Shown: positions 16,820 through 26,164, numbered from the stretch's first letter. The stretch is 64,000 nucleotides of DNA from Candidatus Melainabacteria bacterium (GCA_016699165.1 CP064963.1:2914001-2978000); one strand, 5' to 3'. The notes: generated by a model from the sequence alone, not told the origin. Translations and numbers: made by a program.

Positions 16820-17422
16820 CTACCAGGCGAAGCTGCGCTTGAAGAGGCGCTGCTCGACGCAGTAGACATTGTTGGTGACCCAGGACGAATCCGAGGCACC
16901 ATCGGTGGTGATGATGGAATCGATCTTGGTGTCCGACGACTGAATGTAGCCGATGGACACAAAGTGCTGATGCAAGATGCGCTTGATCGAAGAGCACTCT
17001 TTCGCTTTGAATTTGCGGTGTTGGAGTGCTTCGCCGATGGACTTGGTGTCGATGAGATATTCGCCGTCGTTGCCGGCGCGACGCATGCAAGCGATTGCCA
17101 CTTCGTTCAAGACTGGAACGAAATAGTTCAAAGCCAGTCCGCGCCACTTGTTGGTGGTCAGTGCGAAGAGCATCGGTGCCGATGTGATCGCGCCTGCTAG
17201 TGCTGCAACGAGGCAAGCGCCAGCAAACGGCAAAAACACGAATGCCGGCAGCGCTACGAGAATTGCGGCGCGCAGCAGTTGCACTCTCATTTCGACAAGG
17301 ACGATCACTCGACCGCTCATCACGCTTTTGTCGACCAGTCTGAAAGACCAGAACAAAAGCAGTCCAACCACAAGGGTGAGAATAGCGAGTGACAGAGCGG
17401 GATTTGCGATGTTAGCGAGCAT
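16820..17422 (-). CDS. Membrane protein with cytoplasmic C-terminal domain, unknown (200 aa)
   Basis: Three hydrophobic helices fall in the first 95 residues (about 8-27, 50-68, 69-92). They are followed by a soluble domain of about 100 residues with several Cys. The AAGGAG ribosome site supports the ATG. It is the first gene of a three-gene minus-strand series that follows pepF with only a terminator in between. Function unknown. Confidence 0.66.
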   Translation of the reverse strand: MLANIANPALSLAILTLVVGLLLFWSFRLVDKSVMSGRVIVLVEMRVQLLRAAILVALPAFVFLPFAGACLVAALAGAITSAPMLFALTTNKWRGLALNYFVPVLNEVAIACMRRAGNDGEYLIDTKSIGEALQHRKFKAKECSSIKRILHQHFVSIGYIQSSDTKIDSIITTDGASDSSWVTNNVYCVEQRLFKRSFAW

Positions 17423-17482
17423 GATGGTCTTGCTCCTTAGTCCGGTGGTCTATGGAAATTGTGCGTAGTCAGAGAAAAAGAA

Positions 17483-17511
17483 CACCTGCCCAGCTTTTGG
17501 CCGGGCAGGTG
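17483..17511 (-). terminator. Rho-independent terminator of pepF
   Basis: CACCTGCCC (17483-17491) pairs with GGGCAGGTG (17503-17511). On the minus strand it is followed by TTCTTTTTCTC. Confidence 0.88.
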
Positions 17512-17553
17512 CAGTTTTTGTTGCAGAGAGTTTATCTCAGGCTGTTCGAGGTC

Positions 17554-19356
17554 TCAGCTGAGCGCTTCGAATTCTTCCACGTACTTGCCGAACACATCGA
17601 GCGCCTTCTGGACGGTGGACGGATCCGAAAGATCCGCACCAGCCTTCTTCAGAAGCTCGAGAGTGTAGTCAGAGCCGCCCGACTTCAGGAAGTTGAGGTA
17701 GCGCTCGAGTGCCGGCGCCCCTTCTTCCAGAATCTGCCCAGCCAGCACGGTGGCACCGGTGATACCGGTGGCGTACTGATAGACATAGAACGAACGGTAG
17801 AAGTGCGGGATACGCGCCCACTCGATAGCCACAGCCGAGTCGTTTGGAACCTCGACGGCGCCGCCATAGTAGTCCTGGCAGAGCTTGAGGTAGACGTCGC
17901 TGATGGACTTCACGGTGAGCGGCTCGCCGGCTTCTTCCTTGGCGTGGATGATCATCTCGAACTCGGCAAACAGAGTCTGCCGGAAGAGCGTCGCCCGGAA
18001 GCGGTCGAGGTACTCGTTCAGGATGAACTTGCGCTCCTCCTTGGTCTTGGCGTTCTTCAGCAGATAGTGCGTGAAGAGCGCTTCATTCACCGTCGAGGCG
18101 GTCTCGGCGGAGAACAGAGTGTAATAGCACGTCGCGTGAGGCTGCGTCGTGCGCGAGAGCCAGGAGTGCATGGAGTGCCCGTTTTCGTGGGCGAGCGTGT
18201 AGGTGGTGCCCAGCGTGTCCTGCCAGTTCATCAGCATATACGGCACCGTGCCGTACACACCCGAGCTGTAGGCGCCGGAGACCTTGCCCTTGTTCTCCAT
18301 CACGTCGACCCAGCGCTCCGAGAAGGCGCGTCGAACGACGTCCTGGTAGTCCTTGCCGAGAATGGCGGTCGACTCGATCACCATCTTGCAGGCTTCTTCG
18401 TAGGTGACCTTCATGTCGTAGACCGGGACATAGAGGTCCCAGAACTGGAGCTTGTCGACGCCGAGGACCTTCTTGCGCACGTTGAGATAGCGGTGCAGCT
18501 TGTCGAGGTTCTGGTGGGTGACGTCGATCAGATTCTGGTAGACGGCGACGGGAACGTTGATGTCCCCGAGAGCCATGGCGATGGCGCTGTCGTGATTGCG
18601 CACGCGCGCCTGGAACACGTCCTGCTTCACCTGTGCGATATACATCGCCGCAAGCGAATTCTCGTAGGCCTTGAACGTGCCGTGATAAGCCTTCCAGGCA
18701 GCTTCGCGAACTTCGCGATTCTGACTGTCGAGCAGAGACAGGAAGTTGCCGTGCGTGATCTGAACGTCCTTGCCGTCCTCGCCCTTGATGGTCGGGAACT
18801 TGAGGTCGGCGTTGTTGAACGCGCTGAACACGCTGCCGGCGGCGCCGACGGTCGGTCCAGCCAGAGCCAGCACCGATTCGACTTCGGCCGAGCGAATGTG
18901 CTTGGCCTTGCGCTGAAGGTCGTTGAGGCTCTGACGATAGACCGCAAGTTCGGGGAACTTCACGATCCACGCTTCGAGCTTCTCCGGCTTGATGCGCAAG
19001 AGGTCGTTCTTGAGCCAGGAAGTGGCGGTGGCGTATTCGCTGCCGAGGCGACGAACACGAGCCATCAGACCCTGGTAGTGCGAGTTGGTGGTGTCGGTGT
19101 TGTTGTGCGAGGAGGCATAGAGCCCTGCCTTGCTGAGCAAGATGTCGATCTCTTCCTTTGCCTTCAAGCCTGCAAGCAGGTTCTTGCCGGAACGGAAGAG
19201 TCGCCCCTTGTAGGCCACGAAGCCTGGAATCAGGCTCTTGACCTTTGCTATTGCCGCTTCCCAGTCGGCTTCGGTAGCGAAGATGAGGGTCAAATCCCAG
19301 GTCTTCTCGACGGGGACTTGTTCTCGTGTGGGAAGAACATCAGTTTTGTCTGTCAT
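17554..19356 (-). CDS. pepF: Oligoendopeptidase F-type M3 metallopeptidase
   Basis: A 600-residue cytoplasmic zinc peptidase that cleaves short peptides. The zinc motif HENGH (about residue 390, in TLAHENGHSMHSW) is followed by FSAETASTVNEALFTHYLL, which carries the third zinc ligand Glu; the later HFYRSFYVYQYATG is the substrate-binding His/Tyr segment of the M3B clan. The length is the family norm. There is no signal peptide. It has its own ribosome site (AAAAGGA) and terminator. The GC-richer composition and codon choice match the neighbouring unknown genes rather than the AT-richer backbone. Confidence 0.95.
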   Translation of the reverse strand: MTDKTDVLPTREQVPVEKTWDLTLIFATEADWEAAIAKVKSLIPGFVAYKGRLFRSGKNLLAGLKAKEEIDILLSKAGLYASSHNNTDTTNSHYQGLMARVRRLGSEYATATSWLKNDLLRIKPEKLEAWIVKFPELAVYRQSLNDLQRKAKHIRSAEVESVLALAGPTVGAAGSVFSAFNNADLKFPTIKGEDGKDVQITHGNFLSLLDSQNREVREAAWKAYHGTFKAYENSLAAMYIAQVKQDVFQARVRNHDSAIAMALGDINVPVAVYQNLIDVTHQNLDKLHRYLNVRKKVLGVDKLQFWDLYVPVYDMKVTYEEACKMVIESTAILGKDYQDVVRRAFSERWVDVMENKGKVSGAYSSGVYGTVPYMLMNWQDTLGTTYTLAHENGHSMHSWLSRTTQPHATCYYTLFSAETASTVNEALFTHYLLKNAKTKEERKFILNEYLDRFRATLFRQTLFAEFEMIIHAKEEAGEPLTVKSISDVYLKLCQDYYGGAVEVPNDSAVAIEWARIPHFYRSFYVYQYATGITGATVLAGQILEEGAPALERYLNFLKSGGSDYTLELLKKAGADLSDPSTVQKALDVFGKYVEEFEALS

Positions 19357-19733
19357 TTAATGACATCCTTTTGTTGTTGGTTGCAACTATGGGTGGGTAT
19401 GAAGTGAAAAGCTCCTATTCTAGCTGTCGCGCGGAAGCCAGTTATGCGTCGTGACTAATAAAAGTCAGGCGCATGGGTGTAAATTTACTGGCTGGAAGAT
19501 GGTTTTAAGGCTAGAGTTACCGCGTTAAAACTGAATATAAGAGACTCCCTAACCTTGGCGTTTTTACAGACCAGGTCCTATTTAGTTCTTACTAATAAAC
19601 TCCTTGATAACCCCCTGAGACATACTTAAATAAGACCGTTATAATTAAGGTCTTGGTGAAGCTGCGCTAGATAAGTGTAGACCTGGGTACACTATTTAAA
19701 GCCGATTTAAAAACAGGAGCAGGATTGATCTAA
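19357..19733 (+). other. Intergenic region with the PP2C promoter
   Basis: About 375 bases between divergent pepF and PP2C genes. A TATAAT (19640-19645) is centred in an inverted repeat AAGACC (19632-19637) / GGTCTT (19649-19654), which could be promoter and operator. A second possible pair upstream is TTGATA, 17 bases, TAAATA. No ORF is supported. Confidence 0.45.
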
Positions 19734-20504
19734 ATGGAAATTGCTTGGCGGGTGTCCGCAGTAACTGATCCGGGCCTAAAGCGAAAGGAAAATCAAGACA
19801 ACTTCTATCTAAGTCCCGACCAGAAATTGATGGTGGTGGCAGATGGTATGGGCGGCATGAAAGGCGGAAGCCGAGCCAGTCGCATCACTGTCGACACCGT
19901 TGCTGAGTTATGGAATACAGCCCCTCCCACTTCTGATGAAAGCCCAGTTCTTTTAGAATGGCTTGCAGATGCCGCTTACAAAGCCAATGAAGCTGTTTTT
20001 CAAGCCGCCGCAGCAGATCCTGCCGTGAAAGATATGGGCACCACAATCGTGGCTGCCATCCATTCTCGTGATGGTAATCTTAATATTGTCCACGTTGGAG
20101 ATTCGCGTGCTTACATGGTGCGCGATGAGAAAGCCAAAGTGCTAACTGTCGATCATTCAATAGTGATGGAAATGTTAGCCAAAGGAAAAATGAATGAAGA
20201 TCAGCTTAAAGCAAGCCCCTTCAAACATTATTTGTCTCGCTGCATTGGTCACAAGAAAGTGGTAGAAGCTGATAAGACACCGGTTGCAATCAAGCCAGGC
20301 GATTGGATCATTCTTGCAAGCGACGGTTTGTCTGCGGTTTTAAAAGACCACGAAATAGGCGAGATTGCCTCTACATGCGATAGTGCCCAAGAAGTGTGCA
20401 ACGATTTGCTCAGTGAAACTCTGGCTCGAGGCGCCCCCGATAACGTTACTATAATTGTGGCAAGTTATGTCAAAGTCAAAGAAGGAGCCAGCCAACTCAA
20501 ATAG
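19734..20504 (+). CDS. PP2C-family Ser/Thr protein phosphatase
   Basis: A 256-residue PPM-type phosphatase removing phosphate from Ser/Thr (Stp/PrpC-like). All metal and phosphate motifs are present in order: KENQDNF (about 18-24), VVADGMGGMKGG (34-45), MGTTIVAAI, HVGDSRAYMV, LTVDHS, LASDGLSAVL and GAPDNVTIIV near the end. It is a single cytoplasmic domain without extra modules. It stands alone, with a well-placed promoter region and a strong terminator downstream; no partner kinase is seen nearby. Confidence 0.95.
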   Translation: MEIAWRVSAVTDPGLKRKENQDNFYLSPDQKLMVVADGMGGMKGGSRASRITVDTVAELWNTAPPTSDESPVLLEWLADAAYKANEAVFQAAAADPAVKDMGTTIVAAIHSRDGNLNIVHVGDSRAYMVRDEKAKVLTVDHSIVMEMLAKGKMNEDQLKASPFKHYLSRCIGHKKVVEADKTPVAIKPGDWIILASDGLSAVLKDHEIGEIASTCDSAQEVCNDLLSETLARGAPDNVTIIVASYVKVKEGASQLK

Positions 20505-20560
20505 AGCTGGTGATTTGGCAATACTAAGCAGTATAGTTAGACTTTTTAGAAAAAATAATG

Positions 20561-20597
20561 AGAGTAGGGAATTCAGATTGACTGAATTCCCTACTCT
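20561..20597. terminator. Bidirectional terminator
   Basis: A 16-bp perfect stem (20561-20576 with 20582-20597) and a 5-base loop. On the minus strand it is followed by a T-rich stretch with TTTTTT; on the plus strand only a short TT. It serves the convergent PP2C gene and the 175-residue gene. Confidence 0.88.
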
Positions 20598-20677
20598 TTA
20601 CGCATTACAAGATGGCGCACTGAGCTCTCAATAGGAAGACCAAGGGGGTGTTAACCCTCAGACCGTCGATAAAGAAC

Positions 20678-21205
20678 TCAACGGATATTGAATTGTTGAA
20701 TCACACTGCCGACCGGAACGCGAAATTCCTGTCGCGCAATACGATTGTGATCGGAATGGAAGATAGTCCATTTGTAGAGCCAGTGCGACGGATCCGACCG
20801 GCGAATCGTCGTCTGCCAGTAGCCGATGTTTTTCAGTTCGGGGTCTTCGATGAAATGAACGACTTCGGACGATAGCACCGTACCTGGTACCATGCTTCCG
20901 TCCTTCTGTTTCATCAAGAAGTTGTAGCTCATGCTGCTGTTTATCGACCCGCTGCCGAAGATGAACGAGCCAGTCAAACCGTCCTGGTTGCGCATCGATA
21001 CGAGCGTTACCGGTTCGTTTGATGTCAGCGTTTTCGGCACTGCCGAGCTGACCAACATGGCGATTACAAGCCCAGCAATACAGCCGATGAAGCCTCCCAT
21101 GAGCGAATTGAAAACAAATTCCGAAAAGGTACGCCTGGTACCTTTCAGATAGATCAAAAATCCGATGGCCAGTCCGACTAGGACTAGAACATAGATGGTA
21201 TACAT
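20678..21205 (-). CDS. Membrane protein, unknown (175 aa)
   Basis: The frame is open to 21298, but the ATG at 21205 follows GAAAGGA at the right distance and starts directly with a membrane helix (about 2-20). A second helix lies at about 32-54 and a soluble domain at 60-175. That domain contains FIFGSGSINSSMSYNFLMKQKDGS and WLYKWTIF and may face outward as a beta-rich module. It follows the 363-residue gene on the same strand, separated from it by a strong terminator. No family is recognised. Confidence 0.65.
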   Translation of the reverse strand: MYTIYVLVLVGLAIGFLIYLKGTRRTFSEFVFNSLMGGFIGCIAGLVIAMLVSSAVPKTLTSNEPVTLVSMRNQDGLTGSFIFGSGSINSSMSYNFLMKQKDGSMVPGTVLSSEVVHFIEDPELKNIGYWQTTIRRSDPSHWLYKWTIFHSDHNRIARQEFRVPVGSVIQQFNIR

Positions 21206-21256
21206 GATTGTCCTTTCATGAATTGTGCTTGGTTGACAAGTTTTAGATAGAAAAAA

Positions 21257-21297
21257 TGAGGGAGGAAGCCGGTTTTTAAACCAAACTTCCTCCCTCA
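21257..21297 (-). terminator. Rho-independent terminator
   Basis: TGAGGGAGGAAG pairs with CTTCCTCCCTCA (12 bp). On the minus strand it runs into TTTTTTC. It ends the 363-residue gene at 21316-22407. Confidence 0.88.
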
Positions 21298-21315
21298 CAA
21301 AGTTACTTGATCAGA

Positions 21316-22407
21316 TCAGGTGCCTGAGGTGCTTTGGACATCCAGGGCGGGAACCTTGTACGCAGCGCCTCTGCGAGAGAGTGCCTTGTACATCCAGAGG
21401 TTCTCCGGAGCGATGTTGTCCTGCGGCCAAATCGGACCATTGAAGTTGAACGCAGGGTCGATGAGCGACTGAGGCTTGAGGCTTTGCAGCACACAAACCC
21501 AGGACTCATGAGCACGACGCAACTTCTGACCGTTCGCCGCGAGATTGGCGAAATGCGTCTCAAAGTCCTTCATGACCTGAGTGTGCCGTGGTTCGGTCGG
21601 CGTGTAGCCTGCCTTCATCACCCAGCGTGCCACATGATAGTGGCTTGGGCAAAGCTCGATGAAGTCGTAACCCGCGCGCTTAGCCAGGAGTTCAAATCCA
21701 GGCAGCACGAAGTGAGCGACGTCGTCGGTCGGCAGAGCGTTTTGCCCAGGAGCGCGAGGCGAATGCCAGGCTTGCTTGAAATAGCCCAGAAACTTCTGGG
21801 GGTCTTTCAAGAAGGCGAAAGGCTGACGCACGAACTCGTCGTACTCAGCATCGCCGCCGAATTTGGTCTCGCGCAGGCGGGTGCCTGGAACGAAACCGTA
21901 GATAGAAAGCTCAACAGACTTGAGCTTGGGCGACAGTGGTCGGCACCACTTCGGATCGGAATAGGGGAAATCGAGCAGAGCGCAATCGTTGGCGCGCGGT
22001 GTGCCGTCGAAACGACGATCGCGCAGCGCCACTTTCATGCAAAGCTCAGCCTTCCCATTTTTCCAGTCTCCGGCGTAACCCAGGGCTTCGAATTTGACAC
22101 CGTCGCGCATAACGACAAACAAGCCGTTTTCGCACTCGTACATGTTGGTCGAAAACGGAAAGCGGACGACTTTGTCGCCGTACTTGCCGCCATGCATCCG
22201 GTGATCGTTCAAGTTCGACAGTTCCTGCTGAGGAAAAAGACCTTGGCGGGAGTCGGAAACGATGGGATTCTTGACCTGTTGGATTGCACCCAGAATTTGT
22301 TTGGTCCGAGGTGATACGAGATAACGCCAGATATCCGAGTCTTGTACTCGGCAGATTGGCGTAACCCCGAAGAGATCCACGTAGTCGGCTCGAATAAAAC
22401 GAACCAT
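21316..22407 (-). CDS. Large soluble protein of unknown function (363 aa)
   Basis: A 363-residue protein with an AAAGGA ribosome site. No signal peptide or membrane segment is seen. The composition is rich in aromatic and charged residues, with many Cys/His positions (for example ELCPSHYHVARWVMKAGY). No catalytic motif I can name. It shares the GC-richer codon pattern and terminator style of the unknown gene islands. It is transcribed alone, upstream of a small membrane protein gene. Confidence 0.65.
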   Translation of the reverse strand: MVRFIRADYVDLFGVTPICRVQDSDIWRYLVSPRTKQILGAIQQVKNPIVSDSRQGLFPQQELSNLNDHRMHGGKYGDKVVRFPFSTNMYECENGLFVVMRDGVKFEALGYAGDWKNGKAELCMKVALRDRRFDGTPRANDCALLDFPYSDPKWCRPLSPKLKSVELSIYGFVPGTRLRETKFGGDAEYDEFVRQPFAFLKDPQKFLGYFKQAWHSPRAPGQNALPTDDVAHFVLPGFELLAKRAGYDFIELCPSHYHVARWVMKAGYTPTEPRHTQVMKDFETHFANLAANGQKLRRAHESWVCVLQSLKPQSLIDPAFNFNGPIWPQDNIAPENLWMYKALSRRGAAYKVPALDVQSTSGT

Positions 22408-22806
22408 TGGGATTCCTTTCGTTGGAGGTTAGTGAAGAATGCAATTGGCAATAAACTTCAAATACCAGTACAGACCGCGCTTCTTAAAAGCTGAAAAAAG
22501 CGGAGTTAAATGGTCTGGAAAGTTCTAGGTCTTTGAGAGGTTTCTGGAAGTGAGATGAAAAAAAGGACCCTGAACCTAAGCCATCAAAGGGCCTGTATTC
22601 AACGTCTTAAGGTTTTCTTTAGAAAAGCTAAATCAAAGCGCAGACAAGCTTTTCGAGTGGATGTCAAGAGGAAGTTTTGGGCGGGGCTGCGGCAAGAGCG
22701 AGATATTGGGCTGAAAAACGCCACTTCATATGCTTGAAACAGAGGCTATCGCAGCTGTACTAGCACCTGAAAACCAAGGAGTTTTCAGTCTTTTGAGAAT
22801 TGAAAC
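22408..22806. other. Intergenic gap
   Basis: About 400 bases without a supported gene. A small hairpin CTGAAAAC (22767-22774) / GTTTTCAG (22781-22788) lies just downstream of the opine-dehydrogenase-like gene. It may be a weak terminator for that minus-strand gene. A basic 60-codon ORF at 22555 on the plus strand lacks supporting features. Confidence 0.4.
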
Positions 22807-24057
22807 TTAAGCGTTGATTAGCTCGATGATTTCAGGCAAATCAAAACCGACTAATCCCAATGTTTCAAGAGTGCGTCCAGAATTAGCAAGTGGCTTTTGG
22901 AGCATAACCGAAGCGAGATCGATAATGCTTCTTGTGACAGGAACCGGAGTGCGAGAAAGGCTTGCCAGGCTCTCAAAGAGTGTTAGTGTTTCGGCTATGT
23001 CTGCTTCAAGTACTCGTGCGCTTACCTCGAGTGAATTTTCAGAACCAAGTGCCAGTCCAGTTCCGTGCGAACAAAAAGCTTCTTTGAGATTTTGAGGCGA
23101 GACTTCGTGACCTTCGCCATAAAGCGGATACTCTATGAAGAGTCGCAGAAAATCTGGAATTACACAGCCAAAAGATCTTGCCACCGCTTGCACTTCTTTT
23201 TCTAAACCGGCTATCAGTTGCCACGAATACGGGTTTGAAAAAGTGTGGGTTGGCTTTATTGATTGAGGATCAAATGAGAAAGAATCTTCACTTAATAAGT
23301 GAGCAAAAGCCAGTGCTGGTCTAACGAAGCGGACCACGTCCGAGAGTCCGCGTTCAATCACATTGGAGGCAGGAACAATCGCTTTAACCAGAGTTGAAAT
23401 ATTTGGGAAATGGCGTCTGGTGCCGTTGCGCATCAATCCGCCAACGGATACTCGACTGTGCACGCCTTGAATGACTAAGGTTTGTCCGTTTTCTTCAAGC
23501 GAGACGCCGCTGAATAATTGACCCAACTCCATTACTACTACTCTTGTGTTGCAATCGAGTTTGCGCAAATTGTGTTGAAACTCAAAAGCGGCTCCTAAAG
23601 GGGCATTTATCAAACAAATAACTTGACCATCGATTAGATGCGGAGCAATCAGAGAAGTGATAGCACCATAGTTGGTACTATTCTCGCAAATCATAACTGT
23701 GCCAGAATTGCCTATGGCAAATCCAACGTGTCCGGCAGAAAAGCTTTCGGGCTCTTTGTCGAGCTTAATTTGTTGCAGTGGATGAGATCCACAACGCGAT
23801 CTTATTTCTACTTTGTTGATGATGCCGAAGTTGCCTTCGACTGATGACAAATCTTCTAGTTGAATTACTTTGTTGTTGTCAGAGGTGAGCAAATAGGCTA
23901 CAGCTCTGGCATTTAGACTGCTGCCCAGAACGCAGAAGTTATCTTGAAGTCTACTTTTAACACCGTTTCTGTCACTGACTGTGATGGCACTGGACTGTAT
24001 CGCGTTATCTAAGGAATTCACCTTGTATAAGTCCTCCATCACCATAAGATTGTGCAC
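22807..24057 (-). CDS. Octopine/nopaline dehydrogenase-like NAD(P) oxidoreductase
   Basis: A 416-residue protein. The N-terminal half has a Rossmann-like layout (FCVLGSSLNARAVAYLLTSDNNKVIQ; then VMICENSTNYGAITSLIAPHL). The C-terminal half shows patterns of the octopine/nopaline dehydrogenase helical domain (RPALAFAHLL; SIIDLASVML...SGRTLETLGLVG). The dinucleotide-binding GxGxxG is imperfect (LGSSLNA). Enzymes of this family condense an amino acid with a keto acid reductively. The start is unclear: GTG at 24057, or ATG within the next ten codons. It is divergent from the ketol-acid reductoisomerase gene, so a shared keto-acid pathway is possible. Confidence 0.62.
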   Translation of the reverse strand: MHNLMVMEDLYKVNSLDNAIQSSAITVSDRNGVKSRLQDNFCVLGSSLNARAVAYLLTSDNNKVIQLEDLSSVEGNFGIINKVEIRSRCGSHPLQQIKLDKEPESFSAGHVGFAIGNSGTVMICENSTNYGAITSLIAPHLIDGQVICLINAPLGAAFEFQHNLRKLDCNTRVVVMELGQLFSGVSLEENGQTLVIQGVHSRVSVGGLMRNGTRRHFPNISTLVKAIVPASNVIERGLSDVVRFVRPALAFAHLLSEDSFSFDPQSIKPTHTFSNPYSWQLIAGLEKEVQAVARSFGCVIPDFLRLFIEYPLYGEGHEVSPQNLKEAFCSHGTGLALGSENSLEVSARVLEADIAETLTLFESLASLSRTPVPVTRSIIDLASVMLQKPLANSGRTLETLGLVGFDLPEIIELINA

Positions 24058-24263
24058 AGTAACTACGCGCCGATAAGCAAGCTATTTGCTTGTTCTTCAG
24101 CTTCAGGTTGGTAGTAAGTCAACAAAGGCAAAGCATAAACAGTATGACTCTGGAAGACAAGACCTTTTGCTCACGTTTAACCTTAAACTTGAGCTTGAGC
24201 ACTCGATTTTAAGAAAAGTGAAGTGGTGTATATAGTGTTTATATTGCTGCTAGAATTTTGTCT

Positions 24264-25256
24264 ATGCCCAGTCCAGCACGAGTTTTCTATGATTCAGACG
24301 CAAGCCTTGATGTACTTGCGAATATAAAGATTGGTATTGTCGGATATGGAAATCAAGGTCGCGCACAAGCCCTAAATACAAAAGAAAGTGGATTGCAAAT
24401 AGTGGTAGGAGCCCGCCCCGGCGGGGCTTCCTGGCATTCAGCAATTAGTGATGGATTTGCAGTAGTACCTATATCGGATGTTGTTTCGACATGTAACGTG
24501 CTTGTGATGACTTTGCCTGATGAGGTAATGCAGACGGTGTATCGAGCTGAGATAGCGCCTTTTGCCAATGATCCAAAAACTTTTATATTTTCACATGGCT
24601 ACGTCGTACACCATAAAACGATCGAGTTTCCATCAAATAGCGATCTTTTGTTAGTGGCTCCCACAGGTCCTGGAGCTAAACTACGCGAATTATATACTCA
24701 GGACAAAGGGTTACCATCCCTGGTGGCAGTGGGACAGGATTTCTCTGGTAATGCCTGGGCGAAATGTCTTGCTTATGCAAAGGCAATCGGCTCAACTAGA
24801 GCCGGTGCAGTCGAAACTACCTTTAAGGAAGAGGTAATTGTTGATCTGTTCTGTGAGCAGGCTGTACTTTGTGGTGGCATTCCATCCATAATTAAAGCGA
24901 GTTTCGATACACTGGTTAAAAATGGCTACCAGCCTGAGCTAGCTTACATATCTTGTTTGAAAGAAGTGAAACTCATCTCTGATCTTTTGTTTGAAAGAGG
25001 CATGTACGAAATGCGTAAAGCAATTTCAAATACTGCCAAATATGGCTCTGCATTAGTAGGTCCTGAATTAATAAACGCAGAAACCAGCGCCACTCTTGAC
25101 CATGTTCTTGCTCGAATTGAAAATGGTGAGTTCGCTCGTGCGTTTAGTAAAGAATATGATAACGGATTTCCTGTCACCAATGAATTGCTTGAACAAGAAC
25201 AAAAATCTACACTTGATCGCACAGGTAAAGAGCTTTCGTCCAGACTTGATTTTTAG
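24264..25256 (+). CDS. ilvC: Ketol-acid reductoisomerase (class I type)
   Basis: About 330 residues, the length of class I enzymes, which convert acetolactate or acetohydroxybutyrate to dihydroxy acids with NADPH. Visible are the Rossmann motif GIVGYGNQGRAQALN, the VVGARPGGASW cofactor loop, FSHGYVVHH, APTGPGAKLRELY, TRAGAVETTFKEE and DLFCEQAVLCGG (Mg ligands D and E), and ISNTAKYGSALVGP. The ATG at 24264 gives the usual N-terminus (short lead into VFYDSDA) and is preferred over the TTG at 24258. Several normally invariant positions are altered, so it may be a divergent paralogue. It converges with panC, which uses a downstream product of this pathway. Confidence 0.9.
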   Translation: MPSPARVFYDSDASLDVLANIKIGIVGYGNQGRAQALNTKESGLQIVVGARPGGASWHSAISDGFAVVPISDVVSTCNVLVMTLPDEVMQTVYRAEIAPFANDPKTFIFSHGYVVHHKTIEFPSNSDLLLVAPTGPGAKLRELYTQDKGLPSLVAVGQDFSGNAWAKCLAYAKAIGSTRAGAVETTFKEEVIVDLFCEQAVLCGGIPSIIKASFDTLVKNGYQPELAYISCLKEVKLISDLLFERGMYEMRKAISNTAKYGSALVGPELINAETSATLDHVLARIENGEFARAFSKEYDNGFPVTNELLEQEQKSTLDRTGKELSSRLDF

Positions 25257-25258
25257 AA

Positions 25259-26164
25259 TTACACTTTTAAGTTATCTATTAATCTAACTTCGTTTAGTTT
25301 GGCCGCAATTAAAAAGACTATTTCGGGGTGAAGGTCTGGGTTTTGGGCGTCATTTGAAATTATTTCCAATGTGTTTGGATCGCAAGCATCGAGATATTGC
25401 AAATCAAATTTGAGTTTGTCTTGACCAACAATTTTAAGATCCGTTCTTGCGGTTTCAAGCGCTTTTTTAATAGAAATATTTTGTTCGCGAACCTGAATTT
25501 TTAGTTGAGTCAAAATTTGAAAAATAACCGGAGCTAACTCTCTTTGCTCGGCACTCAAATACTGATTGCGTGAACTCATAGCCAGTCCATCCGCTTCACG
25601 CACAGTGGGCAAGCCTATTACTTCGCAAGCATAATTAAGATCTTCTGCCATGCGTTTTATCACTAGTAATTGTTGATAGTCTTTTTCGCCGAAAAAGGCT
25701 TTGTGTGCCTGGATTATGTTAAAAAGTTTGCTTACAACCGTGGCCACGCCTCTAAAATGTCCTGGGCGGAATTTTCCACAAAGCTTGTTGGTTAGCTCTT
25801 CTGGCACATCTACAAAACTTGATTGCTCAAGGGCGCGACTATAAAGTTCGCTTACAGATGGTGTAAAAACCATGTCAGCGCCTAGTTTGGTACATAATTC
25901 TAAATCGGCTTCAAGTGTACGAGGATATTTTTCGAAGTCTTCGTTTGGTCCAAATTGAATCGGATTGACAAAAATCGAGACCGCAACTTTATCGCATTGT
26001 TTCTTGGCTTCCGCAATTAAACTGCCGTGACCTCGGTGCAAATTGCCCATAGTGGGGACGAAACCAAGCGTTTGACCAATCAAAGCAATTTCGCGCTGTT
26101 TCCAAAGCCTTGCCTCGGCTATAGTTTTCGCCTGAAAAATACTAGTTTTTTGCTCTTGAGACAA
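25259..26164 (-). CDS. panC: Pantoate--beta-alanine ligase
   Basis: A 301-residue enzyme that joins pantoate and beta-alanine with ATP, the last step of pantothenate synthesis. Motifs: FVPTMGNLHRGHGSL (HxGH nucleotide-binding), SIFVNPIQFGPNEDFEKYPR, GHFRGVATVVSKLFNI, FGEKDYQQL and GLAMSSRNQYLS. The start is TTG (26164); no in-frame ATG fits the family N-terminus. Its stop lies two bases from the convergent ilvC stop. No panB or panD is in view. Confidence 0.96.
   Translation of the reverse strand: MSQEQKTSIFQAKTIAEARLWKQREIALIGQTLGFVPTMGNLHRGHGSLIAEAKKQCDKVAVSIFVNPIQFGPNEDFEKYPRTLEADLELCTKLGADMVFTPSVSELYSRALEQSSFVDVPEELTNKLCGKFRPGHFRGVATVVSKLFNIIQAHKAFFGEKDYQQLLVIKRMAEDLNYACEVIGLPTVREADGLAMSSRNQYLSAEQRELAPVIFQILTQLKIQVREQNISIKKALETARTDLKIVGQDKLKFDLQYLDACDPNTLEIISNDAQNPDLHPEIVFLIAAKLNEVRLIDNLKV

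Noticed and set aside
18083..18970. A 295-codon frame on the minus strand within pepF
   Set aside because: Another frame of the same strand, Arg/Ser/Gly-rich low-complexity product.
17452..19407. A 651-codon open frame on the plus strand
   Set aside because: Antisense to the clear M3 peptidase gene; an artefact of GC-rich coding.
22555..22737. Basic 60-codon ORF on the plus strand
   Set aside because: A GTGAG precedes the ATG, but the product is Lys/Arg-rich without any fold pattern, and the composition looks non-coding.
24231..24245. Possible -10 box for ilvC
   Set aside because: TATAGT and TATATT are present, but no -35 at proper spacing and no ribosome site, so no promoter was assigned.
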